The position numbers were made by a program, and so were the translations under genes. The notes below the pieces were generated by a model. It made no database searches and had not been told where the DNA came from. It worked only from the letters and a program-made list of their open reading frames with translations. From Haliotis asinina (Eukaryota; Mollusca; Gastropoda; Lepetellida; Haliotidae), in NCBI RefSeq assembly GCF_037392515.1, contig NC_090282.1, positions 58,242,843 through 58,306,842 on the forward strand: DNA of 64,000 nt. The letters are read 5' to 3'. Position 1 is the stretch's first letter, and every line of letters starts with the position of its first letter. This document shows, piece after piece, positions 1-11,439 of this stretch.

Positions 1-95
1 CCCAGTAAACACACAAGGGTTGAATTAGCACATTTTGTTAAAATCTCTCGTTACACCAAATGTCAGTAGCACACTACAATGAAGCATGGTCACTG

Positions 96-1109
96 TCAGT
101 AATGTGTATGACCTCCTGCCACGTCAATACAGGCTCGGATACGTCTCCTCATTGACGTAGTCAATCGTCTGATGACGTCATTAGGTATCCGTTGCCATTC
201 TTCTGTAAGTGCGCGTTGCAACTCTTGACGATCATGTGGAACAGGTCTCCGAAGTCTAATTTGTCTGTCCAAGTGGTCCCATAAGTGTTCAATAGGATTC
301 ATATCCGGTGAGCAGGCAGGCCAGGGTAAAACATGAACGTTGTTTTGCTGCAGAAAGTTGTGTGTTACTCTTGCAGTGTGAGGTCTCGCATTATCATGTT
401 GGAAAATAATGCCCTGTGGTTGAGTTTGAAAAAATGGCAGTACAACGGGCTGAAGAACTTCTTGAATATACCGATGAGCATTCAGGTTTCCATTTATTAT
501 GACCAAAGGTGTTTTGATCTCCCCACAAATGCCACCCCATACCATGACACCACCACCACCGTAAGGATGAACTTCCCGGATGCATGGACGTGCTAGCCGC
601 TCACCACGACGTCTGTATACACGTTCTCTACCATCATTGCGATACAAGCTGAAAAGACTTTCATCTGTGAACAGAACCCTTCTCCAGTTACGGACTTGCC
701 ATCTGTATACTCGTCATGCCCACTGAAGTCTGTTACGCCGATGTTGAGGTGTTAATGTCATGCCACGGAAGGGCCGGTAAGCACGAATTCCTGCTGCACG
801 CAATCTCCTTGACACTATGCGTCGACTAATGCGGTGACCAAGTGCTGTGTCTGCTGTTGCTGTTGCTGTCACAAATCTGTTTCTGAGATGAATTGTCCGA
901 ATATAGTGATCTTCTTGGGGCGTTGTTATACGTGGTCTGCCACTACGGGGCCTGTCTCGAGTTGTACCAGTCTGCCGGTGACGTTGTAGAAGTCTGGACA
1001 CTGTCAGGGGTGAGCAATGGAAAGTCCTCGCAATTTGCACATGTGTTGCTCCCATCTGTGCCATTCCAACAGCTCGCTCTCTTTCTTCCTGGGTCAAACG
1101 TGGCATCAT
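96..1109 (-). mobile_element. Tc1/mariner transposase, one in-frame stop
   Basis: Tc1-type DD34E transposase on the minus strand. The two open stretches (1109-714 and 713-96) share one frame, giving about 337 codons, the usual Tc1 length. The N-terminal part has the paired helix-turn-helix region (HVQIARTFHCSPLTVSRLLQ) and the GRPR linker. The catalytic part shows FTDES (first Asp), QHDNARPHTA (second Asp) and NPIEHLWD (Glu); there are 34 residues between the second Asp and the Glu. The only visible defect is a TGA at 711-713, where relatives usually have Arg, so a CGA to TGA change at a CpG is the simple explanation. I could not find convincing terminal inverted repeats; the left one may lie outside the window. 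Probably a young but inactive copy. Confidence 0.93.
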
Positions 1110-1629
1110 TTTTGTGTGTTTTCAGTTGCTGTGATATTGCAGCATCGGAGAAGTCAATTTATACTGAACTCCTGCACGTGCATTTCATGAAATTGGACTT
1201 CTGTACATGTTTTACCATTTTCTTGAATTTTTCCAGAATAACGACCATAAGTTGCGTTTTGTCAATAGAAACCATAAATGGGAACTTAGGCAGTCATTAT
1301 TATACAAACTGTCATCTCATTTTGTCGCAAATGTACAAAATGTAATATTATTAAAAACCTATACTTTCTTTTGCCCGCCAGTTTACACTCCTGTAATGTG
1401 CCATTATAGCGCCTCAGACAGCATGTATGCTTACAAAGAAATAAAAAGGCAGCAGGGCACCAAAGTTAAATACCAAAAGCAGGATATCTGATCGTTCTGT
1501 GTTTTGCAGGTTGCACGGTTAGCGTTTGATGCAGGCTCACGTCTAACATGATATGGCATTACCTTTGTCAATGTGACCATTGTATGTACGTTTGAAATTG
1601 ATGCAACTGTTTTCCATGTGCAGAGTAAG

Positions 1630-1745
1630 TTTTTCTTTCGTATAGTAAAGGTCTCCATGCGTATAGTACTGGTCGTCATCTGTGTAGTATAGGTCTCCAG
1701 GTGTAAAGTAAAGGTCTCCATGTGAATAGTAAAAGGTGTCCATGT
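1630..1745. repeat. Imperfect 18-20 bp minisatellite
   Basis: Five or six degenerate copies of a unit like GGTCTCCATGTGTATAGTA. A weaker version of the same motif is seen at 9,280-9,330, ahead of the homologous expansin exon 5, so it probably belonged to the intron before the expansin segment was duplicated. No coding role is supported. Confidence 0.6.
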
Positions 1746-1925
1746 AACCAGTTAAGTCCTCCGTGTGTGGTAATAATAACACTAATAATAATATGTTTAA
1801 GGACTACGAACTACGTCAACTTGGACCTCGCTCCTTAAACAAGTTTATAACCATGATGTATTTTTTTTCATGAAGTGTCGTGACACAAATTTTTATTGGA
1901 GACCAATGCGCTTATCTATTTCAAG

Positions 1926-3035
1926 ACTCCCGGTGAATTCTATTCTGGTTGATCGCCATGGACAACTCCTTCCCATGAAGCACAGATCAGACGGGTTCTG
2001 GGAGTTAAGTGCACGGACAGAACTCCCTATCAAGCTGGAATTGACTTCAGTCAACGGGGAACCTATCCGTGACTCCATATCGAGAATAGGTAAGAACATT
2101 AGCGGCGAAAAGTATCTTTATGTTTGACATAACCATACGTTGTTAGTATGCTATGAACAATAGCAGCATCGTGCTCTCGTTGTTCCACTGACCGTGGTTC
2201 TGGGTAATATAATCCTTTTGTAGCAATCGGGATTATATCATTCACTTATACGTCGATGGGGACCAGTATCACTAAACGCAAGGTCAGATTCCTATCCATT
2301 ATGCTGTTGACGGATAATTAATGCATACATTCACCCAAATGAAATCCTTGCCCCTCAAGTACCCGTGATACTTATGCATTATTGTGATACATATCTTGAA
2401 CCCAACAGCTAATACACAGTTTGTTTTGGGTACGTTTGTGTACAAGTGAGCGAGTGAAATGTGCTTAACGTAACCGTGATGCAGCTATTAGCAACGAAGG
2501 CACATTTGCTAAGGACAATTGTGGGTGAAAAGAGTCAGATCGCCATATCTGTATCCCAAGATTCGTGTTTAGAGCTATCAACTGTGTATTGCTTCACGTG
2601 ATGGATACACACGCTATTGATGATATGGCCCTTGACTCATGCCGCAGTATGTGGCTCTTTATTCACTTCGTGAATGACCTATGATTTGTATAATTTATAC
2701 TTTTGGCCCTTAGACACTTCCTTCATGAATTCCGGCAAACGCAAAACCAGGTGTCCATGTAACATTGTTGAAAAATTTCTGTTGTAAAATAATGCTCATA
2801 AATCTCACCTATAACATTCATATTTTGTAATTAAGTGAAGTCGGTGATAACTTTCTTTTCCCCGGTAGTTTATTTCAAAGCGTATGTTTAACATTTCTGC
2901 TGTTAATACTTGGCCGCAGCTTATGGAAACTTGACCCATATATATCATTCGTTGTCTCTTTCACAAAATGACGTGGTTTTGCATGGAGAGAACCAGGTGC
3001 AGTTTCGGCTTGATCCCAACCTACCTGCAGCGTAG
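1926..3035 (+). CDS. Expansin-like paralogue, last two exons only
   Basis: The 3' end of a second expansin-like gene whose earlier exons lie left of the window. Exon 1926-2089 (acceptor TTTCAAG, donor GTAAGAAC) encodes most of the CBM63-like domain, starting RLPVNSILVDRHGQ and including SDGFWEL and LTSVNGEPIRDSI. It matches exon 5 of the complete gene downstream and is one codon shorter. The terminal exon encodes NDVVLHGENQVQFRLDPN and stops at 3033-3035. The position matching the downstream acceptor (before 2965) is AC here, not AG. An AG at 2918-2919 would give an in-frame, stop-free exon from 2920 with about 15 extra residues. A polyadenylation signal AATAAA follows at 3114. Intron 5 also resembles that of the downstream gene, so this is a genomic tandem duplication. 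It may be functional with an altered splice site, or a decaying copy. Confidence 0.8.
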
Positions 3036-3113
3036 CGTCGGATGTGACATATAACCTCTGTCAGTGTGTCGGGATGCGACACGTGTTGTAACAAGCACAA
3101 TCATTCTCTATGC

Positions 3114-3119
3114 AATAAA
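3114..3119 (+). promoter_or_regulatory. Polyadenylation signal of expansin paralogue
   Basis: AATAAA 79 bases after the TAG stop of the upstream expansin-like paralogue; spacing fits a short 3' UTR. Confidence 0.55.
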
Positions 3120-3221
3120 GGACTCAACGTGTTGACTTGTTGTTACTGAGATGTTAATGATAAATTGACTATGTAGAGACTCTTATCTATCAGTATGCGT
3201 TATGAATAAATCCAAAGGGCA

Positions 3222-3415
3222 AGGGGCGGTGGTGTAGCCTAGTGGTTGAAACGTTCGCACGTCAAACCGAAAACCCGGGTTCGATTCCTTACATGGGTAC
3301 AATCTGAGCCCCATTTCTGGCTTCCTCCGTTGTGATATTGCTCTGATATTGCTGAAAATAGCGTAAAACCATTCTAACTCCCTCTTCTGTCTATTGTCTC
3401 AAATAAATACCATAT
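3222..3415 (+). mobile_element. tRNA-headed SINE, copy 1
   Basis: Contains a Pol III A box (TAGCCTAGTGG, 3235-3245) and an exact B box (GGTTCGATTCC, 3278-3288), then a body with TGATATTGC and GCGTAAAAC. It is a SINE and not a tRNA gene: no acceptor stem or anticodon arm can be folded, and the same body recurs elsewhere in the window. Confidence 0.85.
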
Positions 3416-3429
3416 GTGAAATGAAATCT

Positions 3430-4190
3430 TATTAGACCAGACGAATATTATTTTGTTAAACGAATTTTGGTCCTAAGAAAACCCAAACGCAAGAGGGGAA
3501 AAATACCAAACAAAGTACTATTCCATTCAAATACTCAAAGTATTTTACTTTTGGCAATTTATTAAGTCTACATAGGGAAAACAATCTGAAAAAGGATTCC
3601 CTTTTTAGTTTGCATTTTTGGCCAATACAAAATAGGATTTTACTTTTTGAGCAGGCGATCCGTAAAGAAAATAAAGAAATAAAATTGGCCTGGCCTCGTC
3701 ACATGATACAGGGAATATAATGCATGATTAATAATTACACGTGTCACTATAGACCGCCTTTCTGTCATTCGCCCCTGATTAACTCAAGCAAATGACGAAA
3801 GCTACGCATTTAAAATTAAAGGTATCTCTTCAATGCTGAAAAGCACTGAAAATGTTTACATTCAGCTGTTGACATTCTTTGATTCAATGACGTAAGTGGG
3901 TCTGTTACTGCGAGACGTTTTTCATCAACACTGTCTTTGATGCCATTTTCTGTCTCACTCCATACAAACGGGAAATGTAAGTAAAAGTGAAAAGTTAACC
4001 TTAAATACACATGTAGCAAGGTCTTGCCATGGAATCTCACGTCATGTATCGCGTGTGGAAGGGGCACTTTGTGCACAGAACTCATCTTTTGTATGCTTTG
4101 TGATACCTGAAGTTCACACATCCGACATTGCTAACCGAAAAGCGATTGACTATTGCATGATCTGGCAAACACTGTAATTTCAACTCGCAT
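3430..4190. other. Gene-free stretch
   Basis: AT-rich DNA with no coding signal, splice-paired exon or clear repeat that I can recognise. Confidence 0.5.
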
Positions 4191-4199
4191 GCTTTACAG

Positions 4200-4985
4200 A
4201 ACGTCTTGGAGTGTCCTGGAGACTGGAATGGTCCAGATAAAGTAGCCAGACACTTTGGTCTCCGTCGAAACACGATCGCATCTCCATGGAAGGGTTTACA
4301 ACATAATGGGAGCTCGAGAGATTTACCTTGGACTGACTGTCCTCGTGAAACGTCACGGAGGGCACGGAGATTACATAACGTAGAAAACTAAACGATACAA
4401 ACACTAATTATGCCTTTATTGTAAATGCATCTGGAGTAATCGTCTGTTTAGCTGTTTAGGTTGATATATAACAGCAAGCATATTTTTAAAGACAAATCCC
4501 AGCTCCTGAGGCTACATTTTTAGTGCGACAGCAATATTAATAAATGGCTCCACTTCTTTACATAGAATTGGCGAGAAGCGTTACGGTAAGGGGTAGCATA
4601 AAATGTCATGGTCAGACACAATTTGTCATTGTCAACAGTAGTCTGTCAGGTCTGGGCTACTGGGATGAGGTCATTGGGACTCGTGTGCAGCCTTTCATTC
4701 AAGGACGGAACCGTAATTTCACGCTTCAGCAAAATAATGCCCGTCCACATGTCGCTCGTGTTGTGACTGATTCATGAAACAGCAGAACATACCGGTACTC
4801 CTGACCAGCTGTTTCTCGGGACCTGTCCCCTATCGAGCATACTTGAGGTGAAATGGACAGACGTCCACGTCAAGCCGATAATAATTAGTCACTGACGTTA
4901 GATGAATTGACCCAAGCAAAACACCATTCCCCGAGCTTTGGTCAATCAAGGCCAAGGGTGGACACACGATACTGAATTTGTTAAC
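4200..4985 (+). mobile_element. Tc1 transposase relic
   Basis: Degenerate Tc1-type transposase. The helix-turn-helix part is readable at 4206-4391 (VARHFGLRRNTIAS, then RETSRRARRL). The catalytic part runs from about 4544, with TQFVIVNSSLSG and LQQNNARPHVARV, where the second catalytic Asp has become Asn. A remnant of the PIEH block follows near 4830. Several frames and deletions separate the parts, so this is older than the copy at the window start. Confidence 0.85.
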
Positions 4986-4999
4986 TAATTTTTGACACC

Positions 5000-6400
5000 A
5001 CACCTCTTCAAGGACATGTCACCATGCCTAGTCAAATCATACAGATCACGATATTATCCTGTCAAACAGCACACATCACGTTGTTCTCTTATTGCAGTCA
5101 ATCATGTTACGAGAGTGTTTTCTGTACTTTGTATTCTTATTGAAAAAAAGTGATAGTTATTACTGGGTCACAGTGTTTTGAGTTTTGAGTGATAGTTTTT
5201 GTGGGTCACATTTCGTAATAGTATTTTAGTGCCACGCCTTTATGGTAGCGTTTTAGAGTTGCCTCCGTTTAGGCGCCCTTCTGCATATGAGTATATATGT
5301 TTTGGAATGTTGGTAAACACGATGCCGAAGTGGAAAGTTCTAAGTTAATGGCGATGTGGTAGCACAGTACTCCAACGTTCAATAACCTGTGACTGCATAT
5401 ATAAGGCTGGTTGTTGTGTTGACGACACAGCATTATTGAATATTTTATACTTGTCTGTGTTACATTTTGCTGGTACTGGGGGGGATTTCCTAAACCTTTT
5501 GTCACATTTTTAACTGTAACAGTGGCATAACAATAAATAATGCACATGAGCTTTATTCCAGTAGTATATTTAATACTACCACTGTTACTGTGTTGTCAAC
5601 GTATTTCTAATGCCATTCTGTTGTATGCGGTCTTTGTGCTTGCAGTATTGGTAAACGAGTTGTAAATATATTTAGCTGTATATTGCAATTAACAATTGTA
5701 TTGCATTTTTTTATTGGTTGATTGTTTTTTAAGTTTGACATTCAATTCTTTTACGAATTCTAAGTTGGAATTCGACATGTAACATGTAAGAAATACAGTA
5801 ATGTTCGACGTTGTCGTGTGCGTCGGTGCATCAAAAGAACATCTCGGTCACTTCGAGGCAGTCGTATGTATCGGTACATTACAAGAACATCATGCACCAG
5901 GCATGTTCTAAAATTGTTCAAAATATTTGTTCACTCAAGTACCGACTTTTATCACTGCAGAACATTTCCGAGCAATCGATGTGTTTAACTGGGCACGATG
6001 ATCACTGTCATTCAATACTATAAATTTAACAAAACGGACAATCGCCACGTAGAAGACTGTTCTACCTTCAGCTCAGCTACACCGTCGTCGCGGTTTAGTG
6101 GAAATGGCCGTTCACGAAACTTTCGTTTAATTCCCTTGATGATATAGTTAGAGCATGGCTCAAAAGAACCTGTTTTTTCAATCCTCGAGTCCCTTCTGCA
6201 AACTGAATATCTGGACGCAGTCTAGTTTGAAGGTCTGAAACAAGACAACATGTACTTGAAAATAAACAATTCTTCAAAGTAGCCGGCTTGGACCTCTAAA
6301 TCTGATTTGCGTCCACCGTTAAGCCCCCCATTTCCTCCCTGTGTGAAGTTTCGTTACAGAAAAACACTTAGCAATTAGCTCCCGTAGCTGAATCACACGG
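5000..6400. other. Region upstream of the expansin gene
   Basis: No exon recognised. A roughly 55-bp unit containing CATC-rich AAGAACATC motifs occurs twice around 5,815-5,905. The rest is unassigned and may contain distal regulatory DNA of the expansin gene. Confidence 0.4.
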
Positions 6401-6424
6401 TAAACATGGTTAATGCAAGGAGAT

Positions 6425-6433
6425 CATATAAGT
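6425..6433 (+). promoter_or_regulatory. Candidate TATA box of expansin-like gene
   Basis: CATATAAG lies about 85 bases before the ATG at 6515; an initiator-like CTCAGCA follows some 20-25 bases later (6447-6453). This is a core promoter guess from spacing only. Confidence 0.4.
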
Positions 6434-6514
6434 CCCTCGTTGTTCTCTCAGCACTGCAAAATTCAAAATCCCCATATCGCTGAGAGTTGTTTTGGATGTA
6501 AAGGGCTATTCATC

Positions 6515-9500
6515 ATGGATATTATTCATTGGCGTGTAGCAGCAGCCTTAATTTGGTATTTGGGAAGTGTCCATGCTTACAACAAAGCTGTTCTTGGTTT
6601 GTATGTTCAGAGATTCCGCGGGGAGGTGAGTGTGTATAAAATGTATAAAAAATTGTACCAAATCAGGTTTGGCTATACTACAATTTTGTTCGTATATGTG
6701 TATTAACCGTGGCATACTGACTACGTTACGCGTTGTAGGGCACCTATGTTGGAAGGGGACAATCCGGATCCTGTCAGATGGGGCCAGAATTCCCTCCTGT
6801 AGCTACCCATCCTCGGATCAAGAGCCTGGTGGCTATAAACGCAGAGCAATATTCGGGATCTCTTGCATGTGGAATGTGCTTCAGGGTAGGTTGTCTTTCC
6901 CTGATCTTTCCCTTGTTATTCTAAGAAACAACACTGTAAATGTACTTAATGTCTTATTAAGGTGTTATTAACGTCGCGTGTGGTTTCTGTTCATGCAGGT
7001 GCTTGGTACAGGGGTGGGTACTGGATCAGATCCTATAAAAGGAGACTTCTACGTCTTCGTCAACGACATATGTCCGGAATGTAAAGAAGGTAAGTACTGT
7101 ATACATGTATTCATATATCACACTACATACTTTAATGTGATCTGCGACCCCAAAGGACTCGGGTTAGTATCGGTCTTCGGAAAGACATTTTTGGTACATT
7201 AGTAGCGATTAACGGGATTGGGTGGTCAGGCTCGCGGTCTTGGTTGGCACACGTCATAGATCAATGATCATGCTGTTGATCGCTGGATTGTCTGGTCCAG
7301 ACTCGATTATTTACACACCGCCGCCATATGGCTGGGACATTTCTGAGTGCTGCGTAAAACTCACTCATTCATTCTCTCACTCATGTGATACGCGCTCGTT
7401 GGTGTCACTCCATAATTACGCATGAATATTAACCCAGCCACGTAACACCATGTTTACCTTTTTCTCAGGATTAATACTGAAAGAGTATGAGTAAATTTCT
7501 TTTATCGGAAAACTAGTCAGTGACAAGTATATTTAAATATATAGATAAACAATGCCATTTATAAAGTGGTGGTCAAATATAAAGGATGTTATGTGTGGGA
7601 CTACACGTTCTTAATTAAGTACAGGTTCCTGTACTTTCTGATGGGTTAAATCTCATTAGGGATTCGAACTTAGACCTTCAGAATCAGGTGCCTAATGTGT
7701 GTTGGCCATTCAGAGCATGACTGAGGGTGTGGGTCTATCCAGATACATAATTGTCTCTTTCGGATAACGATGTTCTTTTGCATGGAAAGAACCAGGAGCA
7801 GACTAAGCTTGATCCAAACCTACGTTCAGCGTAGACATAGGAGTGGCGTATGTGACATATACGTTACAACCACTACAATCTGTACTTTAACTAAGTATCT
7901 CAAATATGAGATCTGTTACGTATCATTATCCTGAAACGTCAGTTAGTGATATATCCTTACAACCTCCCAATGCGACTGCTGACCCGATGAAGGGATAAGG
8001 ATATGTACAGACATTAGATATCTCCCCTATGCTTATGTCGTTAATGATTATCCGACAACGGTTGCGACGTTGACACCGACACGTCAACACATGCTTGCCA
8101 TAAAAGGCGACTATGCTTCTCGTAGGAGGCGACTAACGGGATCGGTGGTCAGGCTCGCTGACTTGGTTGACACATGTCATTGGTTCCCTGTTGCGCAGAT
8201 CGATGGTCATGTTGCTGGTCGCTGGATTGTCTGGTCCAGACTCGATTATTTACAGACTGCCACCATTTAGCTGGAATATTGCTGAGTGCGGCGTAAAACT
8301 AAACCCACTCACTCACAAACACGCTGACACTTGCAGGCGACATTGACCTCGCAGAGGAAGGTGATGGAAGTTGGGAGGTGGAGATTCAGGCTGTGCAGTG
8401 TCCAGTCGGAAACACCAAAATAGAGTATAAGTTCCAAGGGAGCAACCCATGGTACATCAAGCTCCAGGTCAGGAACGCAAGGTCAGTAACGCCTCTGTGT
8501 AGAAAGTTGTGAAGTCATCTTCATAACTACCGCTTATTCATATGACCACTTCACGAGCATAGCCTCAAGTAAGCCAATGTGTTTCTATAATCTTCATCCC
8601 CAGTACGTGCAAGTGCTGACAGTGCAAGGTTATCATGTTCATGTGGAATCAGAAATTTACACTAATGTTGCATGCACGAAGAAAGCCAACTTTCTCCATT
8701 CTGATACCTACTCTGGACTCAGAGAGACAGTGGTGCCATAGTATTCAATTGGACCTTTTTCTTAAAGGTCATATGCAACGTAAAACACAACTTTGCAGAT
8801 TCTGAAACCTTGAGGTATGCACTTACCAAATCAAGTGCCAATTCAGTCTATAAAGTTGAAAAAAAGCGATGAAAAAAAAACCCTCGAAACGATTCATGTC
8901 ATGAATAAGTGATAATTGTGTTTTAATTATGTTTGATGTTTTGGTTGCATGTGACCTTTAAATATTACATTAACTTTATATGATCTTCTGTTTTGGTTTG
9001 AGTGTGAGTTCGTACAGGCAATGAGCATTGAATTGGCAGTGGTAAGTAGCCATCCAGTAGAAATTTACGATGAGGATTGGTCCCGCTGACTTATTCCTGT
9101 CCTGTACGTTAACAAATATCTAGTCGATTAGATCCAGACTTGAGCCGTAAAGCAGGGATTTTGTTCAGTATGACGTTAAAAAGAATACAAAGAAATAGTA
9201 CAATGTAAGTTGCAGTGCTTTTTTCAACATAATCTAGTTCAATGATACGCCTGAAACAAGGATGCATAGTGTAATGAGGGCCTTCTGGTGTATAGCAAAG
9301 GCATCCAAGTGAATCGTAAAGGCGTACGAACTAGATTATGTTGAGCTTCCCTATTACGATAAATTGACAATGAAGCAAATGTTTACATAACCTGAACAAT
9401 GGGCACAACACAAATTTCATTTGACCAGCGAGCTTAACTATTTCCAGACTTCCAGTCAACTCTATTCTGGTTGATCGCGATGGACAACCAGAGCCAATGA

Positions 9501-10834
9501 AGCACACGTCAGATGGGTTCTGGGAGCTAAGCGATGGACTGATAGAACTCCCCATCAAGCTGGAGATGACTTCAATCAACGGAGAATCTATCCGCGACAT
9601 CATAACAAGGATAGGTAAGAACATTAGTGGCAAAAACATACATTTTGTGTGACATATCCACACACTGTTACTCTGCCAGCAACAATAGCGACATCGTGGA
9701 CTCGTTGTTTCACTGACCTTGGTTCTAGGTTGTATAATCCTTCCGTTACAGTCAGGATTATATCATTGATGTATACGTCCCCGGGGACAAGTATCACTAA
9801 ATGGTGATTCTGTTACCCATCCAGGATGCTGTTTACGGAATTAATACATGCATTCACCCAAATGCAACCAATGGCTCTTCGAACATCCAGGATATATATT
9901 CTCAGTTGTGATACATATTCTGGACTCAATAACTAATGTAGTACACGATTTGACCTTTCACTTAATTATGCACAAAATATACAAAACAATTTCATAGGAA
10001 TACATGTATAGTTTTCAAAGTCAATATGTGGAGGACTCACTTGAACGGAGTCGTGATGGAATAGATCCGTACTCAAATTCAGAACAGCCGTTTGAACTGT
10101 TTTCCTGAATTTGCGTTTGTCAGACATAAGGCATTTACTACCATGGCAATCATGATTTGAGGCACATTTGCAAAGTGAGTGAGTGATAAATTGCTTCGCG
10201 GCGAAGGTATATTAGAGAATGAAAATGATAAATAATAATGAAAATAGTCCAGTCACCTTACCTGTAAACTATATTTCATGTGTTGCTTTGAAAGGTACTA
10301 AAATGTACAGCTGCCAAGTACCAAAGAAGTCAGGAGTAATTGGAGATTTACTGTTTGATATAACCATTCATCGATCCTAATATTGCAAACCAGGTTAGCT
10401 ATTCTAGAAAATATAGTAGTCCTACGATGTTCTTAAACACATTCTTTACTCACGATCAAAATTAAGAATCCTTAGGTGTACGAATGTTTCGCGAATAATC
10501 GCCCAGTTTAATTCAATGAAATTCAGGCAGTTTATAAATAGACTGAAAATTTCAGGGAATTTACAGATTGACAGAAAATTTCAGGCAATTTACAAATTGC
10601 CTGATTTTATACATAGACTTGAACACATATATGGCTTGTGATTGGTATGATTATGTCTTATTTGAAAGAAATTCAAAATTCTCATTGTGTTTCAGTTCAA
10701 CATAGTCACACATAAGCTATCACCGAAGGGAATAGTTTGATATGTATTTTCATCTATTTACAGAGAACGATGTGATCATTCACGGAGAAAACGGGGTTCA
10801 ATTCAATCGAGACAACCGCCTTCCTCATGCTTGA
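6515..10834 (+). CDS. Secreted expansin-like protein, six exons, complete
   Basis: Exons 6515-6625, 6739-6885, 6999-7089, 8337-8481, 9448-9614 and 10764-10834 join in frame with GT-AG borders to 243 residues. A signal peptide (hydrophobic core about residues 7-18, likely cut after SVHA) leads into domain 1, a GH45-like double-psi beta-barrel: SLVAINAEQYSGSLACGMCF, then VNDICPEC and DIDLAEEG. D109 and D120 align by eye with the key Asp71 and Asp82 of bacterial EXLX1. Domain 2 is CBM63-like, with NPWYIKLQVRN aligning to the Trp-Trp binding face, then DGFWEL and MTSINGESIRD. The family loosens cellulose/glucan networks without hydrolysis; a digestive role on algal walls is inference. Introns 2-5 have phases 0, 1, 2 and 1. 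A paralogue lies upstream. The family call is strong, the substrate unknown. Confidence 0.9.
7205..7390 (+). mobile_element. CTCACTCAC-tailed SINE in expansin intron 3
   Basis: Diverged copy of the abalone-type short repeat: TTGTCTGGTCCAGACTCGAT core, then GCCATATGGCTGG and a CTCACTCATTC tail. It lies inside the third intron of the expansin-like gene. Confidence 0.8.
7763..7834 (+). pseudogene. Stray expansin terminal exon inside intron 3
   Basis: Reads GAT AAC GAT to TAG in one open frame: NDVLLHGKNQEQ then LDPNLRSA and stop. It is closest to the terminal exon of the upstream paralogue (2965-3035), and the following bases (CGTAG...TATGTGACATATA) also match that paralogue's 3' flank. It lies between exons 3 and 4 of the complete gene, has no AG acceptor at the matching position and cannot be spliced in without ending the protein early. 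It is best read as a leftover of unequal duplication in the cluster. Confidence 0.75.
8095..8325 (+). mobile_element. CTCACTCAC-tailed SINE abutting expansin exon 4
   Basis: Near-complete copy: GGCGACTATGCTTCTCGTAG head, TCTGGTCCAGACTCGATT core and AAACCCACTCACTCAC tail. The tail ends about 10 bases before the AG of exon 4 (8335-8336), so the element supplies most of the pyrimidine tract of that acceptor. Confidence 0.88.
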
Positions 10835-10968
10835 ACCTCTGATGCCCGAATACAAGCGAGTGCAGTAGTGGTACAACCCTAGTGTATCATTATGCTTGTG
10901 CAGTTGTACCATCACCATCGAAAACCACTCGTCCTGTCCTGATGTGTATCTCCTCCGTCAGATCTGGT

Positions 10969-10974
10969 AATAAA
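10969..10974 (+). promoter_or_regulatory. Polyadenylation signal of expansin-like gene
   Basis: AATAAA 135 bases after the stop codon at 10832-10834; first canonical signal on that strand after the gene. Confidence 0.6.
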
Positions 10975-11439
10975 TTACACCAATGTCACAATATGCTGAA
11001 CAGTTTTCTGTAATTGTTTTTGACATTGTAGACAGCATAAAGCACCGACGGCGATGCCATTCTGTGTCCACACCTTTCAGGTCCAGCGTTTGATACGATA
11101 ACTTTGATAACGTTTGCTATCTATATGTGACATCTTGACCACTTGACCTGTCTTTCATTTAGGAACCATTGCGACTACACAACGTAAGAACAAGACTACA
11201 CTCTCTGTTGTTTATGTTTTTGTCAAACAACCCAGGCACCTTTCGGGAGATAATTTTGAAAAAAAAAAAATTAAATTTATATTTCAGGGTAAATACAGGT
11301 ATCAACCACTCATACAATTACATGAACTGATAATGACGAGAAAACCAGAATTTGTAAAACATATCGACTAGATTTTATATTTGACAGCGGCACAATTAGT
11401 GATATTATAATATTGCCGGACTTTATATATTAATGATTG

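Noticed and set aside
3235-3288. tRNA gene at the A and B boxes
   Set aside because: No acceptor stem or anticodon arm, and the same head recurs with a common non-tRNA body; it is a SINE head.
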